Source: Chloroflexota bacterium (GTDB lineage Bacteria; Chloroflexota; Dehalococcoidia; DSTF01; RBG-16-68-14). Taken from it: a DNA stretch of 5,826 bases. This document shows, piece after piece, positions 1-4,589 of the stretch. The stretch covers positions 1 through 5,826 of the forward strand of contig JACZTE010000073.1 of the NCBI GenBank assembly GCA_022573935.1. The letters are read 5' to 3'. The notes beneath the pieces were generated by a model, which saw nothing but the letters and a program-made list of their open reading frames with translations, had not been told where the DNA came from and ran no database searches. Position 1 is the stretch's first letter; every line of letters begins with the position of its first letter. Position numbers and translations under genes: made by a program.

Positions 1-483
1 CCGCCGCCACCGCCGCCAACGTCGACGCCGGTGACGCCGACCGCGACGCCGGTGACGCCGACCGCGACGCCGGTGACGCCGACCGCGACGCCGGTGACGC
101 CCACCGCGACGCCGGTGACGCCGACCGCGACGCCGGTGACGCCGACATCAACGCCGGTCACACCGCCGCCGACGTTGACTGAGACACCATTCTCCGAAGT
201 CTCCCCGACGGTGGTGGTGCCAACAGCGACACCGACTGAGACGCCATTCTCCGAAGTCTCTCCAACGATAGTGGCGCCAACGTCGACGCCGACAGACACG
301 CCGGTGCCGTCTACAGCCACGAACACGCCACTATCGGAGGTGTTGCCGCCCGAAACCGGCGTTGCGGGTGGCACCGGTGGCAGCGACGCGAACGGCGGCC
401 TCTGGACTCTCATCGGCGCAATGTTCGCCGCTTCGCTGGCTGGGATGACGGTGTTTGCCGTGAGATACATACGCGTTCGATAG
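1..483 (+). CDS. C-terminal part of a Thr-Pro-rich repeat surface protein with LPxTG-like anchor (5' partial)
   Basis: The frame is already open at base 1, so the true start lies outside the window; the GTG at 31 is a repeat codon (Val), not a start. The visible 160 residues begin with a poly-Pro run, followed by six VTPTATP-type heptads, two 19-residue TETPFSEVSPT units and a Thr/Pro/Ser linker. The C-terminus reads like a sortase-type signal: LPPETG (visible residues 115-120), a Gly-rich spacer, one hydrophobic segment (about 134-154) and a short basic tail, RYIRVR. The signal is off-consensus, because LPPETG has one residue more than LPxTG and must be read as PPxTG. The Thr-Pro stretch is probably an extended, possibly glycosylated stalk holding an upstream domain away from the cell surface. 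The functional domain is not visible, so the role is unknown. The end is TAG at 481-483. Confidence 0.82.
   Translation, partial: PPPPPPTSTPVTPTATPVTPTATPVTPTATPVTPTATPVTPTATPVTPTSTPVTPPPTLTETPFSEVSPTVVVPTATPTETPFSEVSPTIVAPTSTPTDTPVPSTATNTPLSEVLPPETGVAGGTGGSDANGGLWTLIGAMFAASLAGMTVFAVRYIRVR
31..156 (+). repeat. Six tandem 21-bp repeats encoding VTPTATP
   Basis: There are six adjacent in-frame units at 31-51, 52-72, 73-93, 94-114, 115-135 and 136-156. Units 1, 2, 3 and 5 are identical in DNA, unit 4 differs by one base (ccg to ccc) and unit 6 by three (encoding VTPTSTP). A partial unit (TSTP) precedes the array. Identity at silent positions points to recent expansion by slippage or unequal recombination. 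The unit length is a multiple of three, so copy-number change would alter stalk length without breaking the frame. Confidence 0.95.
178..291 (+). repeat. Two tandem 57-bp repeats encoding TETPFSEVSPT units
   Basis: Units at 178-234 and 235-291 encode 19 residues each, beginning TETPFSEVSPT and ending in PTATP or PTSTP. Unlike the 21-bp array they have diverged at several positions, so they are older. A degenerate third copy follows (TDTP, then NTPLSEV just before LPPETG), which suggests the whole linker grew by duplication of one module. Confidence 0.85.
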
Positions 484-524
484 CGTTGTCGGAGCGTACT
501 TGGGGCACTAGAAGGTCGGAGGCG

Positions 525-869
525 ATGCGGATACGCAACGCAACGCGCGGCACGGAGGTAGCCGATGCTGCGCGCCACGCGCATAGCTTCCGGTTGCGTC
601 TCGTCGGCCTCTTAGGGCGCTCGTCGCTGGAGCCGGGCGAGGCGCTGTTGCTTGATCCCTGCACCTCGGTCCATACGGCGTTCATGCGCTTCGCTATCGA
701 TGTAATCTACCTCGATGGAGCACGACGAGTGGTCAAGGTAGTCTTCGCGCTCAAGCCGTTTCGGGTGAGCGGGATGCTCCGGGGCGCTCATTCCGTCATC
801 GAACTACCTTGCGGGACCATCGTGAAGGCTAAGACAGAGATCGGCGACCAGCTTTCATTCGAGTCCTGA
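525..869 (+). CDS. DUF192 (COG1430) family protein
   Basis: A 114-residue protein of the small beta-rich DUF192 family, whose biochemical function is not settled. Family-typical segments appear in order: an N-terminal MRIRNATRGTEVAD strand, RLVGLLGR (25-32), LLLDPCTSVHTAFMRF (41-56), IDVIYLD (58-64), ELPCGT (93-98) and a closing GDQL (107-110). Length matches the cytoplasmic version; no signal peptide is visible. I chose the ATG at 525 because homologues typically begin with this RxRNxTRGT strand and a purine-rich gaaggtcggagg lies just upstream. The TTG at 486 would add 13 residues that do not look like the family. It starts 41 bp after the anchored-protein stop with no terminator between, so co-transcription is likely. 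DUF192 genes can occur near pilus or surface-protein genes, which fits this neighbour, but a functional link is inference. Confidence 0.88.
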   Translation: MRIRNATRGTEVADAARHAHSFRLRLVGLLGRSSLEPGEALLLDPCTSVHTAFMRFAIDVIYLDGARRVVKVVFALKPFRVSGMLRGAHSVIELPCGTIVKAKTEIGDQLSFES

Positions 870-1112
870 GTCCGCATAGTCGATCCGTTCAGGTTCACGA
901 GGCGGCACTCTGCGAGGGGATTTGCGATACTTTCATAAAAGGCCGCCCAGAAGGCTTCTTAGGCAAGCCTTGATCATCGGCGGCGTGACGGGGCGATCCG
1001 TGTCATGCGGTTCCTACCGTAGTGTTTAATGAGACAACTCGGAGAATAGCTGATAACTACGGGCCTTTTGCTCGGGTGCCTAGTCGTCAAGCACAGCGCT
1101 GAGGGGAAAATG
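870..1112. other. Intergenic stretch without a supportable gene
   Basis: All frames are broken by frequent stops and no recognisable protein segment was found on either strand. The region is somewhat richer in A/T than its neighbours. The only clear structure is the hairpin at 951-971. It probably includes the 3' untranslated region of the DUF192 gene. Confidence 0.6.
951..971. terminator. Hairpin downstream of the DUF192 gene, possible terminator
   Basis: A perfect 7-bp inverted repeat, aaggctt and aagcctt, separated by 7 nt. It lies 82 bp after the DUF192 stop codon. No T-run follows on the plus strand, so it is not a canonical intrinsic terminator. It may be a weak terminator or an RNA 3'-end stabiliser, or chance. 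Confidence 0.3.
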
Positions 1113-1150
1113 TTTGGAGGGCAGGAGCTCAACCACTGAACTACTCTCGC
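1113..1150 (-). pseudogene. tRNA-Gly(UCC)-like 5' half, truncated relic
   Basis: Reading the minus strand from 1150, the first 37 or so bases fit a tRNA 5' half position by position: acceptor strand GCGAGAG, TA at positions 8-9, D-stem GTTC pairing with GAGC (one G-U) around AGTGGTT, a single T linker, then anticodon 5' strand CCTGC and loop CCTCCAA. From general knowledge of bacterial tRNA-Gly(UCC) the expected loop is CTTCCAA, so the anticodon would be UCC with the nearly invariant U33 changed to C. The 3' half is missing: the next bases (ACATT) cannot pair with CCTGC, there is no GGTTCGA T-arm, and no CTCTCGC strand to close the acceptor stem. The gene cannot make a tRNA. It could be a recombination or decay remnant. 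Confidence 0.55.
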
Positions 1151-1270
1151 TCGCTGGATCAGTCGGCGAACTCGAACTACCGTTCAGCAAGTTGCTATGT
1201 GGCGTCGCCTGTGTGAGATCGAGGCAACTCTAAGCGGGGCCGTCTAGCTGCGACCCGTCTTCGCCTGGTC
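1151..1270. other. Intergenic spacer between two relics
   Basis: No supportable gene on either strand; short open frames here have no start signal or recognisable sequence. It separates the half tRNA from the hydrolase-like remnant, both of which read on the minus strand. Confidence 0.5.
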
Positions 1271-1714
1271 CTACTGATCGCTCCGATAGTCGGCGAGCAG
1301 CCCCGGGAACCGCTCCGCAATGTATTCCGGTGCGAGCACTGAGTCATTTTCAGCGAGACAGGCCGCCCAGCGCCTTGATCTGGGCGCAAGCGTCGGCGAA
1401 CGTGTTGTGGCCGCTGTCCAGAATGACGGCGAGACGCCTCAGCTCACGGAGCTGATCGTAGATCATCCAACGAGGAGCTCCTCCACGTTTCGAGTGACAC
1501 GGTTGAGGTTCGCCTCCGTTAACGCCACCGACTACTCAACCGCGGCCAGTTCCGCTGCGGACGCTCCCTCCGGGGGTCGGTCCTGGCCCAGGTTAACGCC
1601 ATGTCGCGGTTCCAGCCAACGGCTGTTTAGGGTGATAGCACGACTATCTGTCGCCCAATGGAGGTTGGGCGACTTGGCCCCGTTCGCCGAGCGTCTTGCA
1701 AGGCGATCTGAGGG
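1271..1714 (-). pseudogene. Frame-broken coding remnant, C-terminal part possibly alpha/beta hydrolase
   Basis: Protein-like sequence runs down the minus strand but changes frame. Frame 1 covers 1714-1535 (segments NLHWATDSRAITLNSRWLEP and AAELAAVE), meets TAG at 1532-1534, then continues as ALTEANLNRVTRNVEELLVG to TGA at 1463-1465. Sense then shifts to a second frame (MIYDQLRELRRLAVILDSGH, then NTFADACAQIKALGG) that stops at 1350-1352. It returns to frame 1 as LAENDSVLAPEYIAERFPGL and ends at TAG 1271-1273. The two end segments sharing one frame, with compensating shifts near 1465 and 1360, is what decay or sequencing error would give. LAVILDSGHNTFADAC resembles the catalytic-His region of dienelactone-hydrolase/PAF-acetylhydrolase-like enzymes (GHxxFxDxC), and NVEE..IYDQL the segment before it. 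That identity is inference from memory of the family. No start codon or N-terminal half is found. Confidence 0.4.
1650..1673. repeat. Perfect 9-bp inverted repeat with 6-nt loop
   Basis: gtcgcccaa and ttgggcgac flank the loop tggagg. The stem is uninterrupted and GC-rich, so it would be stable as RNA or cruciform. No T-run follows on either strand, so it is not a canonical terminator. It lies inside the coding remnant. Confidence 0.6.
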
Positions 1715-1742
1715 CTATCGTCAGGCCAGACCACCTACTTGC

Positions 1743-1874
1743 CTAGCCTGCGACATACAGGTCGAGCATGGCATCGCCGCCGTAATGCCGGCGAGCAGGA
1801 CTGCCTCCACGCCGCGCGTGCGGCTTCGAGGCTCTGTGCTCTAAGGTCGAGAGGTTCGGGCGAGGGGCGTGGCT
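1743..1874 (-). other. Open frame continuing past the helicase stop codon
   Basis: Immediately after the helicase TAA the same frame stays open for 43 codons to TAG at 1743-1745. The extension is basic (for example HARRGGSPARRHYGG) and ends GGDAMLDLYVAG. It could be a former helicase tail cut off by a nonsense change, since RNA-helicase tails are often Arg/Gly-rich. It could instead be a decayed nucleophile-elbow segment of the hydrolase-like remnant (HYGGDAML compared with GHSYGGxxAL), or chance. A short GC-rich hairpin (gccgc-gcgt-gcggc, 1811-1824) sits here. Confidence 0.25.
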
Positions 1875-3074
1875 TTAGCGAGAAGCGCGGGCGCTCGCAG
1901 GGCGCCAGCCGAACGAGCGGCTGCGCCGCCTCGACGGCCGGGTGGCCGGGGTGGCGATGACCTCCCCTTCGGGTGTCATGCGGGGCAGCTTGCGGCCCAG
2001 ACCGCGTTCGATCTCGTGCCACTTCGGCAGGTCGCCTGGACCGAGCAGCGTGATAGCGCGGCCGGACCGCCCCATGCGGCCGGTGCGCCCCACTCGGTGC
2101 GTGAACAGGTCGTGCGTTTCCGGCAGCTCGTAGTTAATCACTCGTTCGATGTGGAGAACGTCCAGTCCACGCGCGGCGACGTTGGTCGCCAGCAGGATCG
2201 GCATTTTGCCGGCCCGAAAGTCGCGTAGCACGCGGTCGCGCTGCTGTTGGCTCAAGTTGCCCTGGAGCACACCCACTGTGTAACCCAGACGCTCAAGCCG
2301 AACGCCCAGCTTCCGCACGCCGTGCTTGGTGCGCCCGAAGATCAGCGTAGAGCCCTGCGTCGGCTGGTCCAGGAGGCGGCAGAGGACGGTGAATTTGTCC
2401 TCGCGCCAGATCTCGTAGACCACGTGGTCGATATCCGGCTCCACGTCCTCGTTTGCGCCCAGCTCGATCACGACGGGATCCCGCAGGTACTTTGACGAGA
2501 TCCCGTGTACCCAGGCGGGTGTCGTCGCGGAGAAGAGCGCCGTCTGGCGCTCGCGCGGTGTCGCGGACAGGATGCGCTCGACGTCCGGCGCGAAGCCCCG
2601 ATCGAGCATCTCATCCGCCTCATCGAGCACTAGGTAATGTATCTTGTCGAGGCGCAGCGAACCCCGCTGAAGCAGGTCGACGAGCCGGCCCGGAGTGGCT
2701 ACGACGATCTGCACGCCTTTCCGGAGCGCTTCCTGTTGCGGGCCGATCGACCGCCCGCCGAAGATCGTGACCAGCCGCAGGTCGGTCCGGGCGATGAGTT
2801 CCGATAGCACGCCGGCGACTTGCTGCGCGAGTTCACGCGTGGGCGTGATGACCAGCGCTCCCGGGAGTGGCTGTCGGGCGTCTAGCCGTTGGACGAGCGG
2901 TAGGCCAAAGGCGAGCGTCTTGCCGGAGCCAGTGGCCGCCTGGCCGATCATGTCGCGGCCCTCGAGGAGCGGCGGGATGGCCGCCGCCTGGATCTGCGTC
3001 GGTGTTTCGACGTCCATCTTGGCGAGTGCGTGTAAGGATGAGGCGTGGAGCTGGTAGTCTCGGAAACTTGTCAA
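1875..3074 (-). CDS. DEAD-box ATP-dependent RNA helicase
   Basis: A 399-residue cytoplasmic RNA helicase that unwinds short RNA duplexes with ATP. All superfamily 2 DEAD-box motifs are intact: upstream Phe of the Q motif (F4) with PTQIQ (25-29), motif I AATGSGKT (46-53), Ia PTRELAQQ (78-85), GG (106-107), Ib TPGR (127-130), II DEAD (151-154), III SAT (182-184), IV LIFGRTK (244-250), V ATNVAARGLD (296-305) and VI HRVGRTGR (326-333). The core is followed by only a short basic tail rich in Arg and Ser, so it is a minimal RhlE/CshA-like enzyme without a DbpA-type RNA-binding domain. The TTG start at 3074 is supported by AAAGG at 3082-3086 (7-nt gap) and because the next Met (residue 20) would delete the Q-motif Phe. 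No ATG or GTG exists upstream in frame before a stop. Roles in ribosome assembly, mRNA decay or cold adaptation are typical of the family but not shown here. Confidence 0.96.
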   Translation of the reverse strand: MTSFRDYQLHASSLHALAKMDVETPTQIQAAAIPPLLEGRDMIGQAATGSGKTLAFGLPLVQRLDARQPLPGALVITPTRELAQQVAGVLSELIARTDLRLVTIFGGRSIGPQQEALRKGVQIVVATPGRLVDLLQRGSLRLDKIHYLVLDEADEMLDRGFAPDVERILSATPRERQTALFSATTPAWVHGISSKYLRDPVVIELGANEDVEPDIDHVVYEIWREDKFTVLCRLLDQPTQGSTLIFGRTKHGVRKLGVRLERLGYTVGVLQGNLSQQQRDRVLRDFRAGKMPILLATNVAARGLDVLHIERVINYELPETHDLFTHRVGRTGRMGRSGRAITLLGPGDLPKWHEIERGLGRKLPRMTPEGEVIATPATRPSRRRSRSFGWRPASARASR

Positions 3075-3129
3075 GAGTGTACCTTTCGTCGGGCTATTCT
3101 TCTCGACGACCGGTACGAAACGTAGGAAG

Positions 3130-3141
3130 CTCTTGCAAGAG
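3130..3141. promoter_or_regulatory. Perfect 12-bp palindrome in the helicase leader
   Basis: CTCTTGCAAGAG is a perfect palindrome in the predicted 5' untranslated region of the helicase mRNA, about 55 bases upstream of the TTG start. It could be a repressor site or part of a leader RNA structure; nothing in the sequence decides between these. Confidence 0.35.
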
Positions 3142-3166
3142 GCAAACGCAGCGGACGTATGCTGAA

Positions 3167-3180
3167 GATCTCGATAGATC
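3167..3180. promoter_or_regulatory. Inverted repeat at the predicted helicase transcription start
   Basis: gatct-cgat-agatc is a perfect 5-bp inverted repeat that starts two bases from the proposed -10 box (3182-3187), so it covers the expected start site. That position suits an operator. As RNA it would form a small tetraloop hairpin at the 5' end. Confidence 0.3.
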
Positions 3181-3181
3181 G

Positions 3182-3211
3182 ACTATACCGCGTCGAACCT
3201 GCCACTGGCAA
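3182..3211 (-). promoter_or_regulatory. Candidate sigma-70-type promoter of the helicase gene
   Basis: On the minus strand TTGCCA (3206-3211) and TATAGT (3182-3187) are separated by 18 bp. Each box has most consensus bases. Transcription would start near 3175, giving a leader of about 100 nt before the TTG start codon. Long leaders are common on cold-inducible RNA helicase genes, but that is only suggestive here. Confidence 0.5.
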
Positions 3212-3225
3212 GGGCCGCCGATGCG

Positions 3226-3372
3226 CTATGCTGAATCCGTGTTCATGAAATAGTCTTCAGGGTGTGTGGTCAACCAGACAGGAGTAGCGTGCCTATCCCG
3301 GCGGCAGGATCTCGGCGCCATCCCGGTGTGCCCATCACAGATAGTGACAGCGTCGAACGTCGCGTCAGCCAT
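3226..3372 (-). pseudogene. Relic of an FAD/NAD-binding oxidoreductase N-terminus (phytoene-desaturase-like)
   Basis: A 48-codon minus-strand frame opens with ATG, preceded by AGGAG at 3380-3384 (7-nt gap). It begins MADATFDAVTICDGHTGM, which lines up with the start of COG1233-type oxidoreductases (MADxxYDAVIIGGGHNGL). The first glycine of GGGHNG has become Cys and the second Asp, so the dinucleotide-binding loop is damaged. After GHTGM the frame loses similarity, but a shifted frame reads AAGIGTLLLSG, matching the AG-(R/K)-VLVLE second strand. An 8-base deletion between them would account for the shift. Both frames then stop and the rest of the roughly 500-residue enzyme is absent. Family assignment comes from pattern recognition of the first 18 residues. 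Alternatively it is a real 48-residue protein, given its good start signal. Confidence 0.42.
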
Positions 3373-3469
3373 CTCCGGGCTCCTATGAAAGGACCGAATG
3401 ACCCGCCGTCAACGGCTCAACACTGACTCCTTCTATTCGCGTACACACGTAGTGGGGTAACTTCGATCC

Positions 3470-3478
3470 TGGTATACT
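3470..3478 (+). promoter_or_regulatory. Extended -10 promoter of the SDR gene
   Basis: TGG followed by TATACT (3473-3478) is an extended -10 element (TGnTATAnT). No good -35 box is seen 16-18 bp upstream, which is usual for this promoter class. Transcription would start near 3485, giving a leader of about 55 nt before the ATG at 3540. Confidence 0.5.
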
Positions 3479-3539
3479 CGTCCCCGGCAGAATTGTTGGA
3501 TGCCAGACCGACGGTGGACTTTTAGTCGAGAGGTTTCAT

Positions 3540-4406
3540 ATGACGACGAGCAGTTCGATGAAAGGGCGCACCTGCCTGATTACGGGCGCCAGTGGCGGTA
3601 TTGGGAAGGAGACGGCGGTTGCCCTTGCGAAACTGGGCGCGACCGTCGTCATGGTGAGCCGGGATTCCGAGAGAGGCAAAGCCGCTCTGGCGGACGTTAG
3701 GCGAAGGAGTGGCGGTAGCAATAACGTCCACCTCATGCTCGCGGATCTGGCCTCGCTGCAAGCCGTTCGGAGCCTAGCTTCGGAATTTCAGCAAGGGCAT
3801 CAGCAACTACATGTGCTTGTGAATAACGCCGGCGCCTTGAACTCGAAGCTGTCATTGACGAAGGACGGTTTCGAGACGACGTTCGGCGTGAACCACCTCG
3901 CCCACTTCCTGCTCACGAGTCTTTTGCTCGACCTACTCAAGGCATCAGCGCCGGCCCGCATCGTCAACGTCAGCTCTAGCGCCCACACGCGTGGCGCCAT
4001 CGATTTCGACGGCTTGCGCGGCGAGCGCAAGTATGCTGGCATTGCTGCTTATAGTCAGTCCAAGCTCGCTAACGTGCTGTTTTCCAACGAATTGGCGCGG
4101 CGCTTGGAGGGTACAGGCGTAACCGCGAACAGCTTGCATCCGGGCGTCATAAGGTCGGGCTTTGGCCACAACAACAGCGGCATCTGGGGCGCGCTCTTCC
4201 GTGTGTTCCACGCAGTTGCCCGGCCATTCTTGCTCACGCCTGAGCAGGGCGCGCAGACATCGATCTATCTCGCGTCCTCGCCGGACGTCGAAGGCGTAAC
4301 GGGCGAGTATTTTGCGAAGAGCAAGCAGACCCAATCGAGCGACCGCTCTCACGATACCGACTTGGCGCAGCGGCTCTGGCAGGTGAGCGAAGAGCTCACG
4401 AAGTAG
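3540..4406 (+). CDS. Short-chain dehydrogenase/reductase, retinol-dehydrogenase-like
   Basis: A 288-residue classical-type SDR that would oxidise or reduce an alcohol/carbonyl pair with NAD(P). The Rossmann motif TGASGGIG is at 15-22 and the structural NNAG at 95-98. The catalytic set is N118 (in FGVNHL), S146 or a neighbour in NVSSSAH (143-149), and Y171-xxx-K175. S40-R41 at the end of strand 2 favours NADP(H). The FGVNHLAHFLLT and LHPGVIRSG segments and the extended C-terminus with YFAKSK are typical of the RDH11-14/WWOX-like subgroup, which usually acts on hydrophobic alcohols or aldehydes; the substrate cannot be read from sequence. No signal peptide or clear membrane segment is seen. The ATG at 3540 is supported by GAGAGG (3528-3533, 6-nt gap). 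A later Met at residue 7 lacks such a site. It has its own promoter and is separated by 183 bp from the dehydrogenase downstream. Confidence 0.93.
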   Translation: MTTSSSMKGRTCLITGASGGIGKETAVALAKLGATVVMVSRDSERGKAALADVRRRSGGSNNVHLMLADLASLQAVRSLASEFQQGHQQLHVLVNNAGALNSKLSLTKDGFETTFGVNHLAHFLLTSLLLDLLKASAPARIVNVSSSAHTRGAIDFDGLRGERKYAGIAAYSQSKLANVLFSNELARRLEGTGVTANSLHPGVIRSGFGHNNSGIWGALFRVFHAVARPFLLTPEQGAQTSIYLASSPDVEGVTGEYFAKSKQTQSSDRSHDTDLAQRLWQVSEELTK

Positions 4407-4496
4407 GCCAGGGCGCTCAACATCTGTCTGGCGTCCTCGGCAACACTCTTGCTGATGCCCCTGAGCTCGGCTTGATAAGGGTGCCGGCCGCTCGGG

Positions 4497-4508
4497 TGCA
4501 CGTGTGCA
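4497..4508. promoter_or_regulatory. Inverted repeat upstream of the acyl-CoA dehydrogenase promoter, possible operator
   Basis: TGCAC-GT-GTGCA has 5-bp arms and lies just upstream of the promoter; the adjoining GCAATTGC (4506-4513) is a perfect 8-bp palindrome overlapping the possible -35 box. Overlapping symmetry here could bind a dimeric regulator, such as a TetR- or FadR-type protein common at fatty-acid genes. No regulator gene is in view. Confidence 0.3.
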
Positions 4509-4509
4509 A

Positions 4510-4540
4510 TTGCTACGACAAACGCTCGCTGTGGTACAAT
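4510..4540 (+). promoter_or_regulatory. Extended -10 promoter of the acyl-CoA dehydrogenase gene
   Basis: TGG followed by TACAAT (4535-4540) gives an extended -10 box, the same arrangement as upstream of the SDR gene. A weak -35 (TTGCTA, 4510-4515) lies 19 bp upstream, which is long, so the extended -10 is probably the main determinant. Transcription would start near 4547, about 43 nt before the start codon. Confidence 0.5.
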
Positions 4541-4589
4541 CCGCCCGCTAGCCGGATCGCGATTGCAGTTCAGCGCATGAGGTGCCAAT

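Noticed and set aside
31..156. CRISPR-like array
   Set aside because: Units are directly adjacent with no spacers and are in frame with a Thr-Pro-rich protein; this is a coding tandem repeat.
486..524. TTG at 486 as the start of the DUF192 gene
   Set aside because: It adds 13 residues unlike the family. The ATG at 525 matches the usual N-terminus and has purine-rich sequence upstream.
1195..1389. Minus-strand 64-codon open frame
   Set aside because: It is a third frame across the remnant with Arg-rich composition; the sensible segments lie in the other two minus-strand frames.
1320..1844. A 174-codon plus-strand open frame
   Set aside because: Composition is Ser/Arg-rich with no recognisable motif and no ribosome-binding site. 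The minus strand carries the more protein-like sequence, so this looks like an antisense shadow.
1875..3074. Start of the helicase at the internal ATG (residue 20)
   Set aside because: It would remove the Q-motif upstream Phe, and the TTG at 3074 has a well-spaced AAAGG.
3500..3700. Plus-strand 66-codon frame overlapping the SDR start
   Set aside because: It overlaps the well-supported SDR gene in another frame and has no protein family features.
4407..4470. Terminator after the SDR gene
   Set aside because: Only a weak GCCAG/CTGGC pairing with a 16-nt loop and no T-run was found.
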